A stretch of DNA of 64,000 nt from JAIEPW01 sp964406035 (GTDB lineage: Bacteria; Acidobacteriota; Terriglobia; Bryobacterales; Bryobacteraceae), in assembly GCA_964406035.1 (NCBI GenBank), contig CAYOQB010000001.1, forward strand, positions 62,001-126,000, in the 5' to 3' direction. The notes under the pieces were generated by a model that worked only from the letters and a program-made list of their open reading frames with translations, did not search any database and was not told where the DNA came from. Of this stretch, positions 10,978 through 18,774 are shown piece after piece. The translations under genes were made by a program, and so were the position numbers. Each line of letters opens with the position of its first letter. Within the stretch, counting starts at the first letter, position 1.

Positions 10978-11670
10978 TTACATTTTCGTATGACTTTCGA
11001 CTTGAAAACGATATCCGACGCCCCGGACGCTGATCACGTATCGCGGAGCATCTGGATCGGGCTCAATCTTCTTCCGCAAGTGCGTGATGTGATTGTCGAC
11101 CGCCCGGTCGTTGACGTAGGTCCCGTCCCCCCAGGCTACATCGAGTAATTGCTGCCGGGTCAAGGTCCGTCCATTTGCTCGAATCAACGCGGAGAGGAGC
11201 CGAAATTCGATAGGCGTAACGGAGATAGACCGCCCGGAGCGCCGTATTTCATGGCGGTTGAAATCGACTGAAATGTCGCCGAACTGGAAGGCTTCGGATG
11301 GGAACGAATCGGCGCGCCGTAAGAGCGCTTTGATCCGGGCACGAAGCTCGCGCGGAGAAAAGGGCTTAGTTACATAGTCGTCGGCTCCGAGTTCCAACCC
11401 CATCACTTTCTCGGCTTCTCCCGCGCGCGCGGTGAGCATCAGCACCGCGGATCGAATGCCGGCGCGACGGATCTCGCGGCATAACTCGTAGCCATCGCGG
11501 CCCGGCAGCATCACGTCAAGCACGATTAGGTCGAAGGAGGACTGCTTGATTCGGCGGCTGGCGGCGAGCCCGTCGGATTCGACGTCGACATCGTATCCCT
11601 CCAAGCGGAGATCACCTTCCAGGCAAACTCGAATCGCGGCATCGTCTTCCACTACTAGAATGCGCGCCAT
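10978..11670 (-). CDS. OmpR-family response regulator
   Basis: A 230-residue two-component transcription regulator. The receiver domain (residues 1-115) has all key residues: Asp9/Asp10, phospho-acceptor Asp52 (LIVLDVMLPG), Thr80 and Lys102 (TKPFSP). A winged-helix DNA-binding domain (about 130-225) follows, ending in the typical VISVRGVGYRF. It begins 4 bases after the stop of the sensor kinase gene, so the two are translated together. Another ATG at 11682 overlaps the kinase stop and would add four residues. Its targets are unknown; the secreted protein and the beta-propeller protein downstream are candidates. Confidence 0.93.
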   Translation of the reverse strand: MARILVVEDDAAIRVCLEGDLRLEGYDVDVESDGLAASRRIKQSSFDLIVLDVMLPGRDGYELCREIRRAGIRSAVLMLTARAGEAEKVMGLELGADDYVTKPFSPRELRARIKALLRRADSFPSEAFQFGDISVDFNRHEIRRSGRSISVTPIEFRLLSALIRANGRTLTRQQLLDVAWGDGTYVNDRAVDNHITHLRKKIEPDPDAPRYVISVRGVGYRFQVESHTKM

Positions 11671-11674
11671 GTCT

Positions 11675-13725
11675 CTAGCCATCCAGGGGGAGGGTCAACG
11701 TAAACTTGCTTCCTTTTCCCCATGCGCTCTCAAGGCGAATACTGCCTCGATGCGCGCGGACTACGTGCTCGACTATGGAGAGTCCGATTCCGCTGCCTTG
11801 ATGGCGGACGGCGCTGGCGTTCGAACCACGGGCAAACTTGCGAAAAATACGCCGCTTCTCCCGGTCCGGCACGCCGATGCCGCGATCCCGCACGGCAATG
11901 ACCATGGATGTGCCTTCACGGTGCGCCTCGAACCAGATAGTGCGGCAATCGGGCGAGTACTGCATCGCGTTCAGCAAGAGATTGTGGAGAGCCCTCGCAA
12001 GCGCCTCGTGGTCACCCTGCCCTGTCGCGTCCTCGGAGGGCAACTGGGCGGAAATCGAGTAACCGGCTGCTTGTGCCTCGGCGGAGAACGATTCGAGCAC
12101 CTGACGGAAAAACGCACCGTACTCGATCGCCCGGAGGCAGTAGGCGCGAGCGCCTTCCTCGACACGGGCAAACTCGATCAATGTATCAACCAAGCCCTTC
12201 AACCGTCCGGTTTCCCGAACCAACAGATTAGCGTAGGCGGACCGCTGGGCGTNNNNNNNNNNNNNNNNNNNNNNNNNNNNNNNNNNNNNNNNNNNNNNNN
12301 NNNNNNNNNNNNNNNNNNNNNNNNNNNNNNNNNNNNNNNNNNNNNNNNNNNNGCGTAGGCGGACCGCTGGGCGTCGTCGGACACCCGATCTTCGGCAATC
12401 AGCTCGGCAGCCTGCATCATCGAGGTAAGCGGCGTCCGAAAATCATGGGAGACCGCGGCGACAAAATCGGATTTGAGCTGGGAGATCTCCGACTCCCGCC
12501 GGAGCGCGCGAGCAGTGAAGATTGTGCTGGCCGCGATAACGGCTCCGAGGAGTGCGAGCGCCAGCAATAGGAGACGCGTTCGCGAAGCGGCGGCTGCCGC
12601 CTCGCGCCGGGCATCGGCCGGGGCCGCCGAGACAGTCCACGTAATTCCGCCCGAAGGGACCGTCCTGACGACGAGAGGTCCGGAGGAACTCACCGGCGGG
12701 TCGTCGGATTCGGGCACAATCGTGATCCGCGTGTCTTCAAGAGTGCCCTTTCCAACCGGATGGGACGTGAACTGCGATTCAACGAACTTTGGACCTGCGA
12801 GGAGAAGGGCGATGCGTGAGCCGATTCGCCGCCACATCGCCAGGATCGTGTAGCCTTCCACGGAGAGCAGTCGGATTCCCGAGAGGGGAGCTCGCTGGCC
12901 GCTCCCCCAGTCCTCCCAGAGCACACACGCAGCTTGCGCCAGCGCCTGACGAATCGGATCGCCCGAATCGGGAGTGGCGATCCATTGCTCAAGCTCACCT
13001 CGGTAGAATCGATAAGTCGCTCGCGAAAGCCTCCAGCGTCCAGAGCGCAAGCCGCGATCCAAGAGCCGAGCCTCCGAGTGCAACTGTTGGGTCATGCCCA
13101 ACGAGGAGAACAACTCGCAACGCGCTGCCAGGGCCAGGAGCTCGGCGGGCGTCTGGTCTACTTCGTAGCCGGGGGTGTTGGCCAGCAGGCGGTAAGTGGC
13201 CAGAGCGTCCGCGAATCTGCCCATCTTTCGCAAATTCCGAGCCGAGATGAGAAGCGCGGCGGCCCTGGCCTCTGCCTTTAGCAAGGCACTCAACCGAAGG
13301 GCAGACTCATGAGCCGCCGCATAATCTTTCCGGACAAATTCGAGATACTCCACGTCAAGCAGAGCGTCCGGCGCGAAACGGATTGCTGCCTGGAACCCCG
13401 GATCGTACGGCAACCCCTCGGTCGACACGCGATGAAATCCGCCGTTACCGATCCAGACAAGGGCAGCGTCTCCCATGTGGGGCCAGTCTGAAGGCCCGTC
13501 TTCGCCGGCCACCGCAAGCAGATGGCGATCCCAATGGGAGATGCGAAGTTGCAGTTCGGAAGTCGCCCTCCCGACGGCCGTTTCGAGCCGTTCCTTGAGG
13601 CGGCCGGCTTGTAATGCTTGATCCTGCTGCGCAAGGCGGAAGCTCAGCCATCCAAGAGCGGCGGACGGCACAATGATGGTAGTCAGGAACAGGCCGAGTA
13701 CGCCAACGCGGGGCCGGGCTGTCAT
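11675..13725 (-). CDS. Sensor histidine kinase interrupted by an assembly gap
   Basis: A membrane sensor kinase partnered with the response regulator that follows. From the N-terminus: a membrane helix near residues 8-28, a long periplasmic domain with helical repeat-like segments, a second membrane helix (LLLLALALLGAVIAA), then the HisKA domain with VSHDFRTPLTS (His codon near 12446). An HATPase domain follows with NLLLNAMQYS, RDRGIGVPD and GSGIGLSIV. A run of 100 N falls inside HisKA. Removing the Ns together with the duplicated 22 bases beside them restores one continuous frame of 642 residues, so the gene is probably intact. The start at 13725 was chosen for its hydrophobic N-terminus; the open frame runs back to 13881. 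Confidence 0.88.
12231..12374. repeat. 22-base identical ends flanking the assembly gap
   Basis: Bases 12231-12252 and 12353-12374 are identical over 22 positions and abut the N run on both sides. They look like the unmerged overlap of two contigs rather than a biological direct repeat, because collapsing them joins the kinase reading frame exactly. Confidence 0.85.
12253..12352. other. Assembly gap of 100 N
   Basis: Exactly 100 undetermined bases, the usual placeholder for a scaffold gap of unknown size. It lies within the HisKA part of the sensor kinase gene. Confidence 0.99.
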
Positions 13726-13858
13726 GAGATCGAACCTCTCGCGACAGACGGCAGTATACCAAGGGTGATCGTTTGCCGGCACCCCGCTGATTCGCCGCTG
13801 CCCGTTTGTGACGGCAGTCACCGACTTGGCCTCATACTTGCGTCTAATCTGGTCCGTT

Positions 13859-15355
13859 ATGGCACTGTTAGCCCGATACATCCTCGCGGCACTGTTCCTC
13901 GCCGCCCTGCCCGCCGGAGCGCAAACCGGCGCACCTTCACAGCCTCAGGCGCCCGCGGCGAAAGAGACTGCGCCACCCGACACTCGGGTCCGCTTCAGTG
14001 GTTCCTTCCGTAGCCGGTTCGAAGGTTGGAACTGGTTCGAGTCGGAGACCGCCGACAGCTCCTACAATTACCTTGGAAGTTTCCTGCGGTTTGGCTGGAA
14101 CCAGAGCCTTCCGAACGTGGACTGGCAGATCGAGTTCACAACGCCTTTCCTGCTGGGGCTGCCCGACAACGCAATCGCGGCGGGACCGCAGGGGCAGTTG
14201 GGTCTCGGCGCGACCTATTTCGCCGTGAACGACAACCGCCGCAACGTCGCCATGATCTTTCCGCGGCAGGCGTTCGCGCGCTTCAAGAATCTCTTCGGCG
14301 ATAGGTCGCAGTCGCTGCGGCTGGGCCGGTTCGAGTTCGCCGATGGCGCGGAGGTCACGCCCCGCGATGCCTCGCTCGCCTGGGTCAAGCGCGAGCGCAT
14401 CAACCAACGGCTGCTGGGACCTTTCGGCTGGACCCACGTGAACCGCGCCTTTGACGGAGCGCATTACACCTACAACCGGGGGAAAACCAATGTGACCTTC
14501 GTCGGCGCGCTGCCCACGCGCGGCGTTTTCCAGGTGGATGGCTGGGGCAATTTGCGAGTCGCTTTCGGATACCTGTCGCTTACACGATCCCTCCAGCGGG
14601 GGAACTACAACGCCGAATGGCGCGGCTTCGGGCTGTACTATCACGACTGGCGTCGCGTGGTGAAGACCGACTCCCGGCCTCTGGCCTTGCGCCAGCGCGA
14701 CTTCGGCAACATTCGCATCGGCACCTTCGGCGGCCACTACATTTCCAGTCTGAAGACCGGAGCGGGCGAGTTCGACCTGCTCGGTTGGGGCGTGGCTCAG
14801 ACCGGACGGTGGGGCAGCCTGGATCACCGCGGCGCAGCCGTCGCCGCCGAGGGCGGATGGCAGCCGCCCTTCGCCCGGAAGTGGCAGGGGTGGGTCCGCG
14901 GCGGGTACTTCCATTCGAGCGGCGACGGCGATCCGCTGGACGGCAAGCACCAGACGTTCTTCCAGGTGCTGCCCACGCCGCGCGGCTACGCCCGGTTTCC
15001 GTTCTTCGACATGGTGAACAACATCGATTCGTTCGTTCAGGTGATGTTCAAGCCCGCCCGGCCGCTGCAGGTCCGCGTGGATGCGCACTTCCTGCAGCTC
15101 GCCAACCGGCGCGATCTCTGGTATCTGGGCGGCGGAGCGTTCCAGCCGTGGAGCTTCGGATACGTCGGACGTCCCAGCGGCGGAGCTTCCAGCTTCGCCA
15201 ACCTGTACGACGCCAGCGTCGATTACGCCGTGAACCCCCGGCTGACGTTGAGCGGCTATTTCGGCTATGCGCGAGGCAAAAGCGTGATCGGCAACCTGCA
15301 CCCGCGCGGGCGCAATGGCGCTTTGGGATACGCCGAAGTATTGTGGCGGTTCTAA
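13859..15355 (+). CDS. Alginate-export-family outer-membrane porin
   Basis: A 498-residue outer-membrane beta-barrel of the alginate export type (AlgE-like). A signal peptide (residues 1-20, ending LPAGAQT) is followed by a proline/alanine-rich linker and then alternating strands throughout. Family features include FRSRFEGWNWFE near the start, RLGRFEFADGAE, the AFDGAHYTYNR segment, and an aromatic C-terminus (LWRF) suited to the Bam machinery. The ATG at 13859 is chosen because it starts a clean signal peptide; the open frame begins at 13808. It is divergent from the sensor kinase gene and may be regulated by it. The solute is unknown; export or uptake of an anionic sugar polymer is inferred from the family only. 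Confidence 0.8.
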   Translation: MALLARYILAALFLAALPAGAQTGAPSQPQAPAAKETAPPDTRVRFSGSFRSRFEGWNWFESETADSSYNYLGSFLRFGWNQSLPNVDWQIEFTTPFLLGLPDNAIAAGPQGQLGLGATYFAVNDNRRNVAMIFPRQAFARFKNLFGDRSQSLRLGRFEFADGAEVTPRDASLAWVKRERINQRLLGPFGWTHVNRAFDGAHYTYNRGKTNVTFVGALPTRGVFQVDGWGNLRVAFGYLSLTRSLQRGNYNAEWRGFGLYYHDWRRVVKTDSRPLALRQRDFGNIRIGTFGGHYISSLKTGAGEFDLLGWGVAQTGRWGSLDHRGAAVAAEGGWQPPFARKWQGWVRGGYFHSSGDGDPLDGKHQTFFQVLPTPRGYARFPFFDMVNNIDSFVQVMFKPARPLQVRVDAHFLQLANRRDLWYLGGGAFQPWSFGYVGRPSGGASSFANLYDASVDYAVNPRLTLSGYFGYARGKSVIGNLHPRGRNGALGYAEVLWRF

Positions 15356-15364
15356 GCGAATCCG

Positions 15365-17821
15365 CTATCGGATCGCGAGCGTGATGGTCCGGGGGCTGAC
15401 TTTGTCCCCGGCCCGGATCTCCACCGGCACCACGCCCGGCGCCAGATTCGACGGCACCACGACGTTGATCTGCATGACCCCGGCCACGAAATCCGGCGCA
15501 GCCCCCGCATAGTGAAACGGCGCATCCTGATCGCCGATGCGGACGCGGATCGGCAGAGCCTGATTGCGCGCTCCCCGGGTGACTTCGCCGTCCGCGCTTG
15601 GCGGATCGGTCTGCCCGGCTCCGGTGGCGTACAGAATCACGGTGGAGCCACGCTCCGCCGGGTTCGCGGCTGAGTTCACCGAATAATCCTGATTCAGAAT
15701 CGCACCCGCTCCCTTGCCACTCGAGTTGGCGGAGAACACGGCGGGCGCGGCGTCCGTCACCGCCAGGAACACTCGATTGGTTTCGCGGCCCTGATACTCC
15801 ACCGAGACGGGCACGTTCGCCTGGCCGGCGACACCGTATGGAACCACCGCGCTCACCTGATTGCGCGCGGCGTAGATCAGGGGCGCGGGCTGGCCGCCGA
15901 TCAGCACGCGCGTTTCCGCCAGTGCGGTCGCCACCCGTCCCTGCCCGTCCAGCCGCAGGGTGGTCAGTTGTTCCGGCCCGATGTTCAGGCCGAAGATGGT
16001 GATGATCTGCCCCGGCGCGATGGCGCCGCCTTCGAAGCTGGCGGCGTGCAGCACTCCGGTTGTCTCCAGAGTGAAGGGGCGGCGGAACGCCGCGCCAACC
16101 GTCAATTCGCGATCGACCGTGATCGTTTGGGATTCCGCCGCGCCCGCGGCCCCGCTGGTCCATCCGCCGAAGGCGAAGCCCGCGTTCGGATTGGCGGTGA
16201 GTTCCACCGTGGACCCGGCCGCATAAAAGGTCTGCTCCGGCGTGGCGGCGATGGAGCCGCCCGAGGTCGGGGACGCGACCCGCGTCAACCGGTATTCCCC
16301 GTCAAATCGGGCGATGATGTCCGAGCTCTGCTCGCCCGCCTGGAAGGTCAGCGAGCGTTCCGTGCCCGAACTCCAGGAGGCGAACTGATACCGCTCCCCG
16401 GTGCTCACGCCATTCTGAGAGGTGGTATCCACCGATACCGTGTGCGAACTGCCCGGCATCCAGGCGAACCCGGCGGGCGCGGTAGTGGTGTTTCCGTCGA
16501 CGGTAACCCGCAAGCCGGGCGGCTGCGTGACGATTCGCGTCACCGGGCTTTGCGTGAACCGCGCGGTGTAGCGCAGGCCGCTTTGCAACACCGTGAAGCT
16601 TGCGGGCGTCCGCGACCTGCCGTGGGTGTTGAAGAACCCCAGCCCGCTCCAGTCCTGGAAGTTCCATCCCTCATTCGCCGTCACGGTCAACTCGACCTCC
16701 GTCGTGGCCGGAAACCAGTTTCCGTCCGACGGAGGATTGCTGCTGACCACGCCGCCTTCCTCCGGCAACGCGGCTATTGCCAGGCGGAACAACTGCTGGA
16801 ACTGCGCGACGAATATGGTTCGGTCCGGGGACGCGACGATCGAATGCCGCCGTTCCCCCAGGTCGCTCCAGCGGGCGAACACCAAGCGCTCATCCTCGCT
16901 GATTTCCTGGTCCTCGGCTTCGATGACGTGGACGCTGCCGGGTGTCCAGTCGAAGGAGCGGGGTGTCGTGATGCGCTCGCCATCCACGATGAGCGTGCGC
17001 CCGGAGGGGTTGGACGCGATCGTCGTCTCCCGCGGTATTTCGCCGTACATGCGGCGCACCGCGTCGATGTCGGAGGGCGAAAGCCCGGACCGCAAGCCGA
17101 TCGGAATCCCCGGCGGGATGGTGCGAATCGTTCGCTTGCCGTTTCTGGAGAAGCCACCGGAGGAGTAGTGCATGGTCGACTCGTAGGCGTAGCCGGCGTA
17201 ATCCTCGCCGTTGGAGATCGCCTGATTGAAGTTGAACGCGTTCTCCGGGGTGATGTTTTCCAGCAGCACCTCCACGAACGAGTCGCGGTCTTCCCGGGAT
17301 TGCGTATGCCACAGCCCCACCGCGTGCCCGATCTCGTGAATCACAGCCGACACCGGACAGTCGTCGGCCAGGTTGATGAACTGCTGCGCGCCGACGCGGC
17401 CCACCGATGCCGAACAGCCGCTGTTGATCCGCCGGAAAGTGACGTAAGCGCTTTCCCCTGAGCGCGGTTGAAGGCGGATGTTCGTGTTCTGGTTCCAGTG
17501 CTCAATCGCTTCCGTGACACGGCTCTGGTTGGTGACCTCGCCCAGGATCACGTACGGGACCACGCCGCCGGGCCACCGGAACCGCTCCCCGGCGATTACG
17601 GAGGAGGTTCGCTCCCCGCTCTTGCCGATCGGATCCTCGCGTTCGAGCTCCGCGATTGGCCCCAGCACGATGTCGCCCTGGTAAACCGCCTCCCCGTTCA
17701 CGACTTGAACGTGGATCTGCTTGCCGGCGAACGTGATGGTGCGCCATTCCGCGCCCGGCCACGCGTTCTCCTGAGCCAGGCATCCGGCGGCGAATAGTAG
17801 AAAGGTGGTTGCTTTTTGCAC
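15365..17821 (-). CDS. Astacin-like (M12A) secreted zinc metalloprotease with C-terminal TIGR03437-type domain
   Basis: An 818-residue secreted protease. After the signal peptide (1-16) comes an astacin domain (about 80-260) with the full zinc site HEIGHAVGLWH (His162, Glu163, His166, His172), the following SREDRD, and the Met-turn STMHY (Met217, Tyr219). A middle region (about 270-590) has repeated modules of the Ig-like/bacterial-repeat kind, for example FQDWSGLGFF and FGGWTSG. The last 230 residues form the domain I know from Solibacter proteins as TIGR03437 (ending VVPSNLAPGVVPVEIR), shared with the two NHL proteins in this window. It probably degrades extracellular protein. It converges with the porin gene with a 9-base gap. 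Confidence 0.88.
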   Translation of the reverse strand: MQKATTFLLFAAGCLAQENAWPGAEWRTITFAGKQIHVQVVNGEAVYQGDIVLGPIAELEREDPIGKSGERTSSVIAGERFRWPGGVVPYVILGEVTNQSRVTEAIEHWNQNTNIRLQPRSGESAYVTFRRINSGCSASVGRVGAQQFINLADDCPVSAVIHEIGHAVGLWHTQSREDRDSFVEVLLENITPENAFNFNQAISNGEDYAGYAYESTMHYSSGGFSRNGKRTIRTIPPGIPIGLRSGLSPSDIDAVRRMYGEIPRETTIASNPSGRTLIVDGERITTPRSFDWTPGSVHVIEAEDQEISEDERLVFARWSDLGERRHSIVASPDRTIFVAQFQQLFRLAIAALPEEGGVVSSNPPSDGNWFPATTEVELTVTANEGWNFQDWSGLGFFNTHGRSRTPASFTVLQSGLRYTARFTQSPVTRIVTQPPGLRVTVDGNTTTAPAGFAWMPGSSHTVSVDTTSQNGVSTGERYQFASWSSGTERSLTFQAGEQSSDIIARFDGEYRLTRVASPTSGGSIAATPEQTFYAAGSTVELTANPNAGFAFGGWTSGAAGAAESQTITVDRELTVGAAFRRPFTLETTGVLHAASFEGGAIAPGQIITIFGLNIGPEQLTTLRLDGQGRVATALAETRVLIGGQPAPLIYAARNQVSAVVPYGVAGQANVPVSVEYQGRETNRVFLAVTDAAPAVFSANSSGKGAGAILNQDYSVNSAANPAERGSTVILYATGAGQTDPPSADGEVTRGARNQALPIRVRIGDQDAPFHYAGAAPDFVAGVMQINVVVPSNLAPGVVPVEIRAGDKVSPRTITLAIR

Positions 17822-17866
17822 AGCGTTTACGGTATCAGGATACCCGCAACCGCAATCCGGTTTCGA

Positions 17867-18325
17867 CTACCATTCGGCGTACGCCGTTCCCTCGAGGCTG
17901 GTCAGCTCGGACCCGCTGCGAACGTCGAATATGCCAGGCTCTGTCTGGTTTACGCTCGACAGGGAATCTTCCATGATCAGCCGCCAGGTCTGGTTGGAAC
18001 CGGTCATCGGGTCCACGGGCACCTCGCGGATGTATCCCTCGCGGACCAGGTCATCGAGCGTTTGCGGCGCTTTCTGCTTGTCGAAGGTGTATTCGTCGAT
18101 AACCGTCCGCAGGGTGAAGAGGTTGTTGCGCAGGACGCTTTCCTTGGTGCGGAGAATCGACTTCTGGTAGAGGGGGATGGCGATGGAGATGAGGATCGAG
18201 ATGATGGTCATCACGATCATGATTTCGATGATGGTATAGCCGCGTTCTACAGGCTTGTCGCGCCTGGCCCCGCACCTCCGCGGCAGCGAATTTGTGGATT
18301 TACCACTCCGAGTAAAGAGTTCCAT
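17867..18325 (-). CDS. Type II secretion-like pseudopilin (GspG/PilE type)
   Basis: A 152-residue prepilin-like protein. A basic leader of about 31 residues ends in a glycine and is followed by YTIIEIMIVMTIISILIS, the classical prepilin-peptidase site with Glu at +5 and a hydrophobic helix. The globular part has PQTLDDLVREGYI and PVDPMTG, typical of GspG-like major pseudopilins. The start at 18325 has GAGGAG just upstream and overlaps the end of the preceding pseudopilin gene by 26 bases, so translation is coupled. The leader is unusually long. With the upstream secretin gene it forms a three-gene secretion or pilus operon. Confidence 0.88.
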   Translation of the reverse strand: MELFTRSGKSTNSLPRRCGARRDKPVERGYTIIEIMIVMTIISILISIAIPLYQKSILRTKESVLRNNLFTLRTVIDEYTFDKQKAPQTLDDLVREGYIREVPVDPMTGSNQTWRLIMEDSLSSVNQTEPGIFDVRSGSELTSLEGTAYAEW

Positions 18326-18773
18326 CCTTGCTCCTCTCGGTTGTTTTGCTGTAAACATCGAACACATTCTGCCCGCCCCAGCTCAGGCTGGTGGGATCGT
18401 CCTGCATGCTCCGCAACCCCCACTCCGCCTTGCCCGTAAACGGATCCTTGGGGATGCGGCGCAGCAGCCGGATCTTCTTGTCGATCGTCCCCGACAGCTT
18501 CACGCCTTCCACCAGCACTTCCAGCGATTCCGGATAGCCTTCGGAACCGATTTTGCCCGGCGGGATCTTGGCTGTGTCCGACAAGTCCTTATAGCGGTCG
18601 ATCGCGCTGCGAATCTCGCGCAGCGCCAGCCGCAATTCCCGTTCCTTGTTCTGTCGCACCTTGTAGCGCGCGAGCGGCAGGGACATGGTGGTCAGCAGCG
18701 CCATGATGGTGAACGCGACGATCAGTTCGATCAACGTCAGCCCGCGCTGATTTCCGAAACGTCCCCGCCTCAT
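18300..18773 (-). CDS. Second pseudopilin
   Basis: A 157-residue prepilin-like protein with a short basic leader (MRRGRFGNQRG) cleaved before LTLIELIVAFTIMALLTT, again with Glu at +5. The C-terminal half resembles GspG-type pseudopilins (IPKDPFTGKAEWGLRSM). It starts one base after the secretin stop and overlaps the next pseudopilin, so the three genes form one unit. The ends of the two pseudopilins are alike (LYSEW and AYAEW), which suggests a local duplication. Confidence 0.87.
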   Translation of the reverse strand: MRRGRFGNQRGLTLIELIVAFTIMALLTTMSLPLARYKVRQNKERELRLALREIRSAIDRYKDLSDTAKIPPGKIGSEGYPESLEVLVEGVKLSGTIDKKIRLLRRIPKDPFTGKAEWGLRSMQDDPTSLSWGGQNVFDVYSKTTERSKDGTLYSEW

Positions 18774-18774
18774 C

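Noticed and set aside
12231..12374. Direct repeat that could be a target-site duplication of a mobile element
   Set aside because: Copies touch the N run exactly and collapsing them restores the kinase frame, so a contig overlap is the simpler reason.
17831..17844. GGTATC-AG-GATACC palindrome between the protease and pseudopilin genes
   Set aside because: The two-base loop cannot form and the usable stem is about four or five pairs; too weak to call.
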